From NCBI GenBank assembly GCA_963803735.1, contig CAWDNV010000012.1, forward strand, positions 283,771 through 347,770: a stretch of DNA of 64,000 nt, given 5' to 3'. This DNA is from Palsa-189 sp963803735 (GTDB taxonomy: Bacteria; Acidobacteriota; Terriglobia; Acidiferrales; UBA7541). A program made the position numbers and the translations under genes. The number at the start of each line of letters is the position of its first letter. Positions within the stretch are counted from its first letter, which is position 1. The notes beneath the pieces were generated by a model that was not told the origin of the DNA, searched no databases, and saw only the letters and a program-made list of their open reading frames with translations. Below, piece after piece: positions 9,388 to 18,362 of the stretch.

Positions 9388-9465
9388 CTGGGAACCGCCT
9401 CTGGCGGCCGAAAACTACCGAAGATTCGTCTGGAAAGACAAAGCGCGCCCGTGCCTGCGCCCATT

Positions 9466-9645
9466 TCAGGCGGAAGTATCCATCACTTCCCGGTCCTTGT
9501 AATAGCCGCAATGCGGGCAAGCGCGATGAGGCTGCTTCATTTCATGGCAATGGGGACATTCGGTGAAGGCCGGCGGCGTTAAATGGTCATGTGCCCGCCG
9601 GGTGCTCGTACGTCTTTTCGAATGTCGCCGCTTTGGATTAGGCAT
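9466..9645 (-). CDS. rpmF: 50S ribosomal protein L32
   Basis: Read on the minus strand, this 59-residue frame begins MPNPKRRHSKRRTSTRRAHD and continues with CPHC and CPHCGYY, the two CxxC pairs of the zinc-binding L32 form. The length and the basic N-terminus are those of L32. It lies between yceD (63 bp upstream) and plsX (78 bp downstream), its usual place. A GGAG sequence lies 5 nt before the ATG. Confidence 0.97.
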   Translation of the reverse strand: MPNPKRRHSKRRTSTRRAHDHLTPPAFTECPHCHEMKQPHRACPHCGYYKDREVMDTSA

Positions 9646-9708
9646 GCAAACTCCTCGCTCGGATCGCGCTATATTGCGCGGGATTCTATGGCGTTTTGAT
9701 CGTTATGG

Positions 9709-10242
9709 CTATTGCTTTTTGAACCAGTCCTGCTTCAGGCGAGCCAACGGCGCCAATCGAGGATCACCTGCGTGACTCTCGCAGCGGCACTCGTCGCTAT
9801 TGAGGTTAGCGCCGCAATGCGGGCACAGGCCCTTGCAGTCACTGCGGCAAATGGCCTTCATGGGTATGGCCAGCAACACCTGTTCGGCAAGCACATCAGT
9901 CAGGAAGAGCCCTTCGCCTTCGAAGAACCCCACCTCGGTGTCATCCAACTTCAGCCGTTCCTCTTCCTCTCTGGAAATCGATTGCATCGGCCGGTAATAC
10001 AGGTCAAAGTCGCGCACCACGTCTTCGACGACGGGTTCAAGGCAGCGCGCGCAAGCCATCTCTACGCGAGTGTGCAGTTCCCCGGAAATGCGGATTTGGT
10101 CGTCCACCATCTCCGCCGTTCCCCGAACCTCTAAAGGCTCGATCTGTCGAAAGTCACGGGTGTGGTAGTCGACCGCGCCTGGTGCATAACTCTGGTTCAG
10201 ACGCAGCTTATGAACAGCCAGTTCTTTTGCATCGAGGAACAT
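9709..10242 (-). CDS. yceD: DUF177 / YceD family protein
   Basis: The 177-residue protein matches the YceD family of large-subunit rRNA accumulation proteins. It has ARCLEPV in the middle and a C-terminal CRSDCKGLCPHCGANLN segment with paired cysteines that probably bind zinc. Members are required for normal 23S rRNA levels in some bacteria and in plastids. Its position immediately before rpmF is the usual one. It is the first gene of the yceD-rpmF-plsX-fabD-fabG-acpP-fabF run; the 87 bp upstream, before dgt ends, should hold the operon promoter unless dgt reads through. Confidence 0.85.
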   Translation of the reverse strand: MFLDAKELAVHKLRLNQSYAPGAVDYHTRDFRQIEPLEVRGTAEMVDDQIRISGELHTRVEMACARCLEPVVEDVVRDFDLYYRPMQSISREEEERLKLDDTEVGFFEGEGLFLTDVLAEQVLLAIPMKAICRSDCKGLCPHCGANLNSDECRCESHAGDPRLAPLARLKQDWFKKQ

Positions 10243-10329
10243 ACGTGAAGCCTTTGAGAGCGAAAAGTCATTATACGGTGCACCCCAACGATGTCAAGAA
10301 AACAGCCCGTCCTGTTGTCAACCCGGTGC

Positions 10330-11460
10330 TCAAATCGTCGCCGGCACCCCGATCAGCTCCCGATGCTGCCGCAGCAGGAAATGATCGGTCATGCCCGCGA
10401 TATAGTCGCAAACCACTCGGTGCCGCGGCTCCCGTGCAGCCAATTCGAAGTAATACTCCGGCATGGACTCCGGGTGCGCCAGGTAATAGCGAAAGAGTTG
10501 CTCGAGCGCGTTCACCGAACGGTCCCGCTCTTCGACTATTGTCGGATGATCGTAGAGCCGCCGGTATAGAAATCTCTTGAGCTCGTTGTTGCTTTTCGCC
10601 ACCTCCGGGCTGAACCCCGCAAGGCGCTTCGGCAGCCGGCGAATGTCTTCAGTATCCTTTGCGCCGCTCGCTGAAACCTGTCCCTGCGTCTGCTCGATCA
10701 GGTCCGTCGCCAGATAATCGAGCAGTCTTTTTATGGTCTCGTCGATCTTGAGCTTCACCCGCCCATCTGGATGGTGCCGGTCCACTTCATCATAGATATC
10801 GGCAAAGAAGGGCAATTCGTCTCTTACCATCTCGATGTCTAGCAGGCGCGCCTCAAACCCATCATCCAGATCGGCGCAGTTGTAGGCAATCTCGTCTACG
10901 GCGTTCATCAGTTGGGATTCGATAGGGGGCCGTAGTTCTGGTCCGTATTCGGCGAGTTCGGGGAATTCAGTCGCTGAATAATCTCGTGAGTGCTTAACGA
11001 TCCCTTCGCGAACCTCAAACGTCAGGTTTAAGCCTGGAAAATCGAGATAACGCTGTTCGAATTGCTCCACGATTCTCAGCGCATGTAAGTTGTGCTCGAA
11101 ACGGTCGCCGTAATTGCGCATCAATTCGTTCAGGCGTGCTTCCCCTGCGTGCCCAAATGGCGGATGCCCTAGGTCGTGCACCAGCGCCAGCGCTTCCGCG
11201 AGCTCTGTATTCAGCCCCAGCGCCTGCGCCACCGTGCGCGCAATCTGAGCCACTTCGATGGTGTGCGTCAGCCGATTCCGGAAATGATCGGAATAGCGGG
11301 TCGTAAAGACCTGCGTTTTAGCCTCCAGGCGCCGAAATGCGCGCGCGTGGATCACGCGATCGCGATCCCGCGCATATTCGTCCCGATATGGATGTTTCGG
11401 CTCTGGCCAGCGCCGTCCTCGAGAACGGTTCACGTCCATGCCTACTGAGGCCACATTCAT
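10330..11460 (-). CDS. dgt: dGTP triphosphohydrolase-like protein
   Basis: The 376-residue protein is an HD-domain phosphohydrolase of the dGTPase-like family. The metal ligands are visible: His66 in RLTHTIEV, His95-Asp96 in LALVHDLGHPPFGH, and a distal Asp in NAVDEIAYNCADLDDG. The length fits the short bacterial dNTPase subfamily rather than the 500-residue enterobacterial Dgt. Such enzymes split dNTPs to nucleoside and triphosphate and trim the dNTP pool. An alternative start lies 7 codons downstream (MDVNRSRG). It lies upstream of yceD on the same strand. Confidence 0.9.
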   Translation of the reverse strand: MNVASVGMDVNRSRGRRWPEPKHPYRDEYARDRDRVIHARAFRRLEAKTQVFTTRYSDHFRNRLTHTIEVAQIARTVAQALGLNTELAEALALVHDLGHPPFGHAGEARLNELMRNYGDRFEHNLHALRIVEQFEQRYLDFPGLNLTFEVREGIVKHSRDYSATEFPELAEYGPELRPPIESQLMNAVDEIAYNCADLDDGFEARLLDIEMVRDELPFFADIYDEVDRHHPDGRVKLKIDETIKRLLDYLATDLIEQTQGQVSASGAKDTEDIRRLPKRLAGFSPEVAKSNNELKRFLYRRLYDHPTIVEERDRSVNALEQLFRYYLAHPESMPEYYFELAAREPRHRVVCDYIAGMTDHFLLRQHRELIGVPATI

Positions 11461-11525
11461 GCGGTCATTCTATGTCACAGAGCTTTGGGGAGAAAACACA
11501 GGCAACGTCGCAAGTGGCAGAACAA

Positions 11526-11640
11526 TTGTAGCCCAGGGCGCCCGCTGCCTCACGCGCGAATGCACCAGCATAAAAAAAGAGGCGGGCCCCTTGGGGATTT
11601 TGGGAAATGTGGCTTTTTAGTTTGAAGGCTCTACTAAGAG
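11526..11640. repeat. R1-like degenerate hairpin repeat between dgt and the TPR gene
   Basis: The 205 bp between the two genes contain GTAGCCCAGGGCGCCCGC at 11528-11545 and, about 45 bp on, GCGGGCCCCTTGGGG as an imperfect inverted partner, with an A7 run between them. This resembles the better preserved R1 hairpins at 15.2, 31.8, 38.4, 40.0 and 43.4 kb but is decayed. Nothing coding is seen here. Confidence 0.5.
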
Positions 11641-11665
11641 CTTATCCGCCGATTTGAAGTCCAAA

Positions 11666-12391
11666 TCAGCCCTTTGCCTGAAGCACCTGCAGCCGCTCAT
11701 CGGCCTGCTGGGCGGCCTGAGTATCGGGGAATTCGTCTTTGACTTGCTTGTAAAGCTTCGCTGCCTGCGCCGGATCCGAACCGCTGTAGTGATCGGCTAG
11801 CGCCAGTAAGACGATTGGCTTGGGCACAAAGAGGGTCGGCTTATTGGAAAGCTGCTGATAGAGCTGCACAGCCTGCGATCCTTTTCCATCCTCATCGTAA
11901 ACTTGCGCCAGTTTGAAGCGAGCCAGAGCCGAGAGACTTTCGTCGCTGCTCGATTCCAAAGCCTTCAAATCGTTTTCGGCTTCGCTATAACGATTCAGTT
12001 TTTCCAAGCTCAACGCCGCGTAGTAACGCGCCAATTGCCCCGGACGAGTCCTGGAATAGCGGTTCGTAACCTCAGTGAACTTCTTTTCGGCGTCTCCGTA
12101 CTTATTCTTCTCATCCAGATAGGTAGTCTCATCCGGCTGAGCCGGTTCGGCAGCGGTTCGAATCCGCGCCTGATAAACCTTCATGGCATCCGCCAAAGCG
12201 GCCGTTCCTTTGGCAGTTTGCTTCTGGGTATAGAAGCGCCATCCTAAAACCGCGAGCGCAACCAACAGGGCTATGCCCCCATATACCCAAATTTGGTGTT
12301 GATGCGCAAAGACGGCCTGCGCCCCGTGGCTAAGGGTTTCGCGGACTTCGTCCTTTCTCAATTCCTTACGCGAGAGAGAATGCTGCGGCAA
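11666..12391 (-). CDS. YfgM-like membrane-anchored TPR protein
   Basis: The 241-residue protein has a short basic N-terminus, one membrane segment (IWVYGGIALLVALAVLGW, about residues 36-54) and then helical pairs typical of tetratricopeptide repeats (YSEAENDLKAL, QAVQLYQQLSN, QAAKLYKQVKDEFPDT). This architecture fits the YfgM group, which assists SecYEG and periplasmic chaperones, or a related CpoB-like cell-envelope protein. The TPR part should face the periplasm. It is a single gene between csp and dgt; the family is clear but the partner is not. Confidence 0.75.
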   Translation of the reverse strand: MPQHSLSRKELRKDEVRETLSHGAQAVFAHQHQIWVYGGIALLVALAVLGWRFYTQKQTAKGTAALADAMKVYQARIRTAAEPAQPDETTYLDEKNKYGDAEKKFTEVTNRYSRTRPGQLARYYAALSLEKLNRYSEAENDLKALESSSDESLSALARFKLAQVYDEDGKGSQAVQLYQQLSNKPTLFVPKPIVLLALADHYSGSDPAQAAKLYKQVKDEFPDTQAAQQADERLQVLQAKG

Positions 12392-12556
12392 AATAAGTCT
12401 CCTGACAGGTTTTCTTCAAAAATCCTACCATAATCCTGCGGACAGATCGAATTGCGAGAGCCGCACACGCGGATAAAAGCGGGTGAAATGGAAAGGGGCC
12501 CCACCCGCATCGCGAACAGGGCCTCCATCAATCTACGAAACGATGGATCTAAGCTG

Positions 12557-12772
12557 CTAGGCTACGGTGACGTTCTCGGCCTGGTAGCCTTTCGGCCCCT
12601 GTTTGACCTCGAACTCCACCATTTGTCCCTCCGTCAGCGATTTGTAACCATCCATCTGGATCGCGGAGAAATGAACAAAAACGTCCTCTCCCGACTGGCG
12701 CTGGATGAACCCATAACCCTTTGCCGCGTTGAACCACTTCACCACACCTTGTTCTCTGCTCAACTTCTTCAC
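12557..12772 (-). CDS. Cold-shock-domain protein
   Basis: The 71-residue protein carries both RNA-binding motifs of the family, GYGFIQ (RNP1) and DVFVHFS (RNP2), within a five-strand OB fold; GVVKWFNAAKGYGF is the diagnostic segment. It binds single-stranded RNA or DNA and prevents secondary structure. The short N-terminal extension MKKLSREQ before the fold is unusual but small. Standing alone, it could be constitutive or cold-induced; the sequence does not decide. Confidence 0.95.
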   Translation of the reverse strand: MKKLSREQGVVKWFNAAKGYGFIQRQSGEDVFVHFSAIQMDGYKSLTEGQMVEFEVKQGPKGYQAENVTVA

Positions 12773-13008
12773 TCCTCGTCGTGATCTTCGCCATTTGCCG
12801 GGTGTAACGCCAGTCGGTGGAGCTCGGAGTTACCCGGAACGACGGGCCCTTGCACCACTACGGGATTACAAGACCCAACCAAATGCGGCGCAATGCTGGC
12901 ATAAACCTGCCCTTGCTGTCCAGAGCCTTTGTAGGCTCTGAAGCCGTTAATACGTCGGCAACATCGCAAACTCTGAGTTGGGTAATGGAAAAAGATCGTG
13001 CTGCGGGT

Positions 13009-13500
13009 TTACTTGTCCTGCAGATGTGGAGCGGACTGACGCTGGACCAACTTCTTCGCCATGACCAATTCCGCGCCGCCTTCGGCGGTGCGGCGTACTT
13101 CGAATTCATCCATGAAAGTTCTCATCAGGAAAATTCCCCTGCCCGAAGTCTTCAAAAGGTTTTCTTCCGCCAGCGGGTCCGGCACTTGGCGCAGATCAAA
13201 ACCGCGTCCCTGATCGGCGATGTGCACCACGAACTTATCGTCCGTAAACTCGAACTGCAGTTGAATCTTCTTGTGCCGCTGTTCTTCGTTTCCATAGCGA
13301 AAAGCGTTGATCACGCCTTCCCTGACGGACATGCCGATTTTCAGGCAATCGTCGTCGGTAAATCCCGCCGCTCTCGCCACTCGCTCTGTTATGCCTTCGG
13401 CCAATTGGACGCTGTCGAGCAGCGTCTCCATGGTTACTTCGATTCGGTTGGCACTGTTCGGCATACAGTCTATTTCGGAATTCTTGCCACTGAGTAGCAT
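13009..13500 (-). CDS. RsbW-like anti-sigma factor / GHKL ATP-binding protein
   Basis: The 163-residue protein is a stand-alone histidine-kinase-type ATPase domain. N-box residues are in SVREGVINAFRYGN, the G1 box in IADQGRGFDLRQVPDP, and the G2-like box in LLKTSGRGIFLMRTFMD. This is the pattern of RsbW/SpoIIAB serine kinases, which hold a sigma factor and phosphorylate an STAS antagonist. No STAS or sigma gene is adjacent, so its partner is elsewhere. A second start at MPNSANRIEV (13464) is equally possible; neither has a good Shine-Dalgarno sequence. Confidence 0.8.
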   Translation of the reverse strand: MLLSGKNSEIDCMPNSANRIEVTMETLLDSVQLAEGITERVARAAGFTDDDCLKIGMSVREGVINAFRYGNEEQRHKKIQLQFEFTDDKFVVHIADQGRGFDLRQVPDPLAEENLLKTSGRGIFLMRTFMDEFEVRRTAEGGAELVMAKKLVQRQSAPHLQDK

Positions 13501-13573
13501 ATCGCATTTGCAATCGCCTACAAGAGCCGCAAGCGGTTCCGAACCCGAATGCGCAATCGCATTCGCCGGATAC

Positions 13574-15115
13574 TCAGGCCCAGTAGGTGCGGTCGAGCGT
13601 GCGGTACTGGATGGCTTCGCTCAGATGGCGCGACGCGATGTCCGCTGCCGAATCGAGATCGGCAATCGTCCGTGCCACCTTCAGAATCCGGTCGTGTGCG
13701 CGCGCCGAAAGGCCCAGCCGCGTCACCGCCGTCTCCAGCAGCTTCTCGCCCTCGGCCGAAATCGCGCAATATTTCCGGATCAATTTCGGAGGCATCTGCG
13801 CGTTCGCATAGACGTGCTTTTCCGCGGCGAATCTCTCGAGTTGGCGTCTTCTCGCTCGCTCCACTCGCTCGCGAACCGCCGCCGAATCCTCCGTCGCACC
13901 CTCTCCGCGGAGTTCCTTGTATTTGACCGCGGGCACGTCGATATGAATGTCGATCCGGTCCAGCAGCGGACCCGAAATCTTCGAAACGTAACGCTGAATC
14001 TGTGGCGGCGTGCAGTGGCATTCGTGCGACGAATCGCCAAAAAATCCGCAGGGACACGGGTTCATCGCTGCCGCCAGCATAAACCGCGCCGGGAAAGTGA
14101 CGGAAAGTGCGGCCCGCGAAATCGTCACCGCCCCTTCCTCCAGCGGCTGCCGCAACACCTCCAGCACGTTGCGCTGAAACTCGGGGAGTTCGTCCAGGAA
14201 CAAAACACCGTTGTGTCCCAGCGAAACCTCGCCCGGCCGCGGCATGGCGCCGCCGCCGATTAGTCCCGCGTCGCTGATGGTGTGGTGCGGCGAACGAAAC
14301 GGCCGCGTGCCCACGAGGCCTCGCGCATCTTCCAGCAATCCCGCCACGCTGTGGATTCGCGTCGTCTCGATCGCCTCCTCCAGCGACATCGGAGGCAGGA
14401 TCGTCGGGATCCGTTTCGCCAGCATCGTTTTGCCCGCGCCCGGCGGACCCAGGAAAATGATGTTGTGGCTGCCGGCGCATGCCACCTCCAGCGCTCGCTT
14501 CGCGCCCTGTTGTCCACGCACGTCCCGCAGGTCCAGCGGATACTGCGCCGCCTCCGCCAGCAACGCGCGCGCATCGAGTTGCACAGGCTTGAACGATTCC
14601 GGCGCGTTCACCAGATCGACGGCCTGCGGCAGAGACCGAATCGCATAAACCTCGATGCCCTCTACAACCGCAGCTTCGCGCGCGTTTGCCTCCGGCACCA
14701 CAACATTGCGGATGCCCTTTTCGCGCGCGCGGAGCGCGGCCGAAAGAGTCCCGCGCACCGGCCGCACGCTACCGTCCAGCGATAGTTCGCCTAGAAAGAG
14801 CTGGCCGTTCAGCGGCTTGCCGAAAAATGTCCCCTGGCAGCCTAGGATTCCGAGTGCCATCGGAAGATCGAACCCAGAGCCTTCCTTGCGAATATCTGCC
14901 GGCGCAAGATTGATCGTCACACTTTGCGGATTGGGGAACTCGAAGCCGCAATTCTTCAGCGCTGATTTGATTCGCTCGCGGCTTTCTTTGACGGCTATGT
15001 CGGGCAGGCCCACCACGTTGAAATCGCCCATGCGTCCTGAGCCTACATCGACTTCCACTTCCACTACGTACGCATCGATGCCAAAGACAGCCGCGCTGAG
15101 CGCCTTGAAAAGCAT
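13574..15115 (-). CDS. comM: ComM / YifB family AAA+ ATPase (Mg-chelatase-like)
   Basis: The 513-residue protein has the N-terminal ChlI-like Lon-fold domain, the AAA+ core with Walker A GPPGAGKTMLAKR and Walker B GVLFLDELPEF, the PCPCG zinc-like motif in MNPCPCGFFGD, and a C-terminal lid domain. This is the domain order of ComM, a hexameric helicase that extends branch migration during natural transformation. It stands alone. The old name, competence or Mg-chelatase-related protein, refers to the same family. Confidence 0.93.
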   Translation of the reverse strand: MLFKALSAAVFGIDAYVVEVEVDVGSGRMGDFNVVGLPDIAVKESRERIKSALKNCGFEFPNPQSVTINLAPADIRKEGSGFDLPMALGILGCQGTFFGKPLNGQLFLGELSLDGSVRPVRGTLSAALRAREKGIRNVVVPEANAREAAVVEGIEVYAIRSLPQAVDLVNAPESFKPVQLDARALLAEAAQYPLDLRDVRGQQGAKRALEVACAGSHNIIFLGPPGAGKTMLAKRIPTILPPMSLEEAIETTRIHSVAGLLEDARGLVGTRPFRSPHHTISDAGLIGGGAMPRPGEVSLGHNGVLFLDELPEFQRNVLEVLRQPLEEGAVTISRAALSVTFPARFMLAAAMNPCPCGFFGDSSHECHCTPPQIQRYVSKISGPLLDRIDIHIDVPAVKYKELRGEGATEDSAAVRERVERARRRQLERFAAEKHVYANAQMPPKLIRKYCAISAEGEKLLETAVTRLGLSARAHDRILKVARTIADLDSAADIASRHLSEAIQYRTLDRTYWA

Positions 15116-15616
15116 GGTAGGGAGGGACTCCGGGCCGCAAGGTTAAACCAACTACATTGCCCGCGCCAGAGCCTCTTTCGCCGGGTATGCCCCAGGTTTG
15201 TAGGTCGCGGCTTCGGATGCCGACCGCAGTTTTGTAGCCCAGGGCGCCCTGCGCCTTCCGCAGGGGCCCTGGGGCTTTTACCTGGGTGGCACAGCCACTC
15301 CTGGCTGTGCTGTCTCGGCTCAAGGGATTTGAAGTTACCTTCGGGTGCCGCACCCGAAGGGAGCCTCGAAGGGAGTTTACGAAGGGTCGCTTTTAAGGGT
15401 GCGGATTTTTGCTTTAGCCCCTGAACCTCAATGCCCGACCACTCATAAAGACTCTTTCGGCTGACCTTATTTTCGCCCAATCAGTTACTTCTTACCTTTC
15501 AGGCGCACTCCCGCCCAGCGCTCTTTACACGAACATAACCGATGCCCATATTGGGAGAACGAAACGGGTCTGATTTTCGCTTTACCTAATTCTTAACGTC
15601 GGAAAGAGGTCGCCTA
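15116..15616. repeat. Non-coding gap with an R1-R3-R2 repeat mosaic
   Basis: This 500-bp gap between comM and lemA has no credible gene. It holds three repeat modules in order: R1 at 15229-15280 (GTAGCCCAGGG paired with CCCTGGGGCTTTT), R3 at 15286-15310 (a 25-nt GTGGCACAGCC module) and R2 at 15343-15410 (CCGCACCC at 15348-15355 paired with GGGTGCGG at 15397-15404, followed by ATTTTT). The same modules recur elsewhere in the window. The R2 copy has the shape of a plus-strand terminator. The last 150 bp before lemA should hold its promoter, but I see no strong -35/-10 pair. Confidence 0.75.
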
Positions 15617-16180
15617 ATGATGCCTGTGCTGATCGTCGTCGCTGTGCTAGCCCTATTGATCGTGTTTATGTACAACGGACTGATACGGCTCCGCGTCCAA
15701 TGTGACAACGCTTGGGCGGATATCGATGTACAGCTCAAGCGCCGCTACGACCTGATTCCCAATCTCGTCGAAACCGTGAAGGGATACGCCGCGCATGAAC
15801 GCGGCACCTTCGAAGCGGTGACGCAGGCGCGCAATCAGGCCATGTCTGCACAGGGCCCGGCAGCCAAGGGCCAGGCTGAAGGCATGCTGACCGGCGCTTT
15901 GCGCCAGTTGTTTGCGCTTTCTGAGGCCTATCCTCAGCTCCGCGCTGCGGACAATTTCGCCCAGCTCCAGGCCACCCTCGGCCAGATCGAGGACACGCTG
16001 CAAAACGCTCGCCGCTACTACAATGCGGCCGTGCGCGACTTCAACACGCGTGTCGAGCAGTTCCCCTCGAACATGGTTGCCGGCATGGGCAATTTCAAAC
16101 CGCGCGAATTCTTTGAAATCTCGGCCCCGGCAGAACGCGAAGTTCCGCACGTGAGCTTCAGCGCGACGCCGACGGCCTGA
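15617..16180 (+). CDS. lemA: LemA family protein
   Basis: The 187-residue protein has one N-terminal membrane segment (MPVLIVVAVLALLIVFMY) followed by the family signature YNGLIRLRVQCDNAWADIDV, then RRYDLIPNLVETVKGYA and a long helical bundle. LemA proteins are anchored with the bundle outside and have no settled function. The next gene, only 10 bp downstream, is a DUF2207 protein; this pair is a frequent conserved neighbourhood and suggests a joint membrane role. Confidence 0.93.
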   Translation: MMPVLIVVAVLALLIVFMYNGLIRLRVQCDNAWADIDVQLKRRYDLIPNLVETVKGYAAHERGTFEAVTQARNQAMSAQGPAAKGQAEGMLTGALRQLFALSEAYPQLRAADNFAQLQATLGQIEDTLQNARRYYNAAVRDFNTRVEQFPSNMVAGMGNFKPREFFEISAPAEREVPHVSFSATPTA

Positions 16181-16190
16181 AGTTCGCTCC

Positions 16191-18011
16191 ATGCTTTCTG
16201 TTTGCATCCCGAGTCGCGCGACGCGCCGGCGCAATTGTGCGCTCAGCCGGCTTGGGAGCTGTCTTTTCGGCGCGCCGCTCCTTGTTCTGGCTTTGCTGTT
16301 TGCGGCGATATTTGCCCTGCCTGCTTGCGCGCGCGAGTTGCATATCCACGATTTTCACGCCGAGCTCGATGTTTTGCCGGACTCTTCCCTCGATGTCACT
16401 GAAACCATTCGTGTGGAGTTCACCGGCGCCTGGCAGGGAATCTATCGCACCATCCCGGTGGAGTATGAAGGGCCCGGCGGCTTCAATTATTCGCTATTTG
16501 TCACGGAGATCAGCGCCACGGATTCCGACGGCAGACCTCTCCGCATCGAAAAGCAGCGCAGCGGTCGAAATCTCAAGCTGAAAATCTTCGTATCCGCCGC
16601 CGAGGACACGTCGCGCAATATCGGGCTTCACTATCGCGTTCGCGATGGCCTGCGCCTCTTCGAGGATCACGACGAACTCTATTGGAACGTGACCGGCACG
16701 GATTGGGATGTTCCCATCGAATCGGCCAGCGCGCATGTCATCCTGCCCGCCGAGCGTCACCGGCCTTCACGCCTCCAACTTTACCGGTTATTTCGGCTCG
16801 CGCTCGGGAGATGCGCGAGTCGATATTCTCGGCAGCAATATCGATATCCGCTCGCAGCGGCCGCTCGGCTTTCATGAAGGCATGACCATCGTTGCCGGAT
16901 GGGATAAAGGTTTCGTCCATGAGCCGAACGGCTCGGAGAAAATCGCGCAATTTCTGGAAAGCAATTGGCCGCTCTTCTTTCCTGCCTGCGTTTTCGTGCT
17001 GATGTTTTCGCTGTGGTATATGCGTGGACGCGAACCTCGCGTCGGCGCCATCGCGGTGCAGTACGAACCTCCCGCCGGCCTTTCTCCCGGCGAAGCGGGT
17101 GCACTGGTTGACAATCAAGCCGGCATTCGCGATATCACGGCCACGTTCGTCGATCTCGCGGTGCGAGGGATTTATCACCATCGAAGAGAAAGAGAGCTCG
17201 CACTTGATGGGCTTGTACTCCAATAAGGAATACGTTTTTCACCTCAATAAAAAGCCGCCCGAATGGAAGGGCATAAAATCCCACGAATTGCTCATGCTGA
17301 CCGGAATCTTCGAGCCCCTGCCCGTAGCGGGTGTCGGCGTGCGAGAGGATGTCGCACTTTCCGAATTGCAAAACCGCTTCTACAAAAATCTGCCCGGAAT
17401 TCGCAGGGCCATTTTTGAGTCCCTCGTGCAGCATGGATATTTCTCGTATCGGCCGGACATAGTTCGCCAGGCATATCTGTTCGCCGCGGGGGTCATAGCA
17501 GCCTTGCTCTATCTCTTCGGCCAATACCTGGCGCAGCACACCGGAGTTCAAGGCCAGTCTTTTAGTGTCGCCGCCATTCTGACTGGTCTCATCATCGCCG
17601 GATTCGGATGGTTCATGCCCACGCGAACCGTCGATGGTGTCCGCGCCCTTCACGACACGCTTGGGATTCGAGAACTTCCTGAGCCACGTTGAAGCCGATC
17701 ACATGGCGCGCACTCCTCAGTCCCCGGCAAATTTCGAGAAGTACCTGCCCTTCGCCATGGCGCTGGGCGTCGAGAAAAAATGGGTCGGCGCATTCGACGG
17801 CATGCTCCAGCAGCCATCCTGGTATCAAACCACCGGCACCGCGGTCTTTCACCCCGTCGGTTTTGTGTACAGCCTGGACCAAATGACCGCGCGTACCGGC
17901 CAGGTCATGGCTTCCGCACCCCGAAGCTCAGGCAATTCGTCCACCTCGGGCTTCGGCATCATGGGCAGCGTCGGAGGCGGCTTCGGCGGCGGTGGCGGCG
18001 GCGGCTTCTAA
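16191..18011 (+). pseudogene. DUF2207 membrane protein, broken by three +1 frameshifts
   Basis: Four consecutive segments in frames 0, 1, 2, 0 together give one 605-residue DUF2207 protein: signal peptide, N-terminal DUF2207 domain, a membrane segment (WPLFFPACVFVLMFSLWYM), a cytoplasmic part, two more membrane segments and a glycine-rich tail (GGGFGGGGGGGF), all normal for the family. The breaks are near 16750 (after SAHVILPAE), near 17167 (DLAVRG into FITIEEKES) and near 17672 (HDTLG into FENFLSHVE). Each break adds one base, and the last two are at GGG. The rest of the code is well preserved, so sequencing or assembly error is as likely as true decay. It pairs with lemA just upstream. Confidence 0.85.
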
Positions 18012-18362
18012 CCAACTTCCGTTGTCATTCTGAGCGCAGCGTCCCGAGCCTTTTGCTTCCGGAAATCGCGCCCTCGCGATTTCCTTCTTCCGGCGAAAGT
18101 CACCAACAGGATGAGCTTTCGCCGGGTCAACAAAGTTCAACGCGAAGTCGAAGAATCCCTCTTCATACCGCTGCTCACCCTAAATGCTGTCATCCCCCGA
18201 GGGCAGACCCGGGGTCCCCGACGCGCGCCGTCCTTGCGCGCGTTGGGGCCGGAAGCCCGAGGGATCTGCTTTTCGATTTTTCGGGTGCCCCACCCTCTTG
18301 CCCTGAGTTTACGAAGGGTCGTTTTTAAGGGTGGGTCCTGCGTTTTGCCCATCGTGGACGAT
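18012..18362. repeat. Non-coding gap with R6, AACAGGATGAG hairpin, R5 and R2 modules
   Basis: Three units lie in this 350-bp gap between two converging genes. First, an R6 element from 18022 (GTCATTCTGAGCG...) with a perfect stem GGAAATCGCG/CGCGATTTCC at 18061-18070 and 18075-18084. Second, inside R6, a perfect 10-bp stem CCGGCGAAAG (18090-18099) / CTTTCGCCGG (18116-18125) around the loop tcaccaacaggatgag. Third, R5 from 18188 (GTCATCCCCCGAGGG ... GGGATCTGCTTTTC) joined to R2 at 18283-18335. No gene is supported. Confidence 0.75.

Noticed and set aside
12140..12165. TTCGAATCC, like a tRNA T-arm
   Set aside because: It lies inside the TPR gene and has no acceptor or anticodon arms around it.
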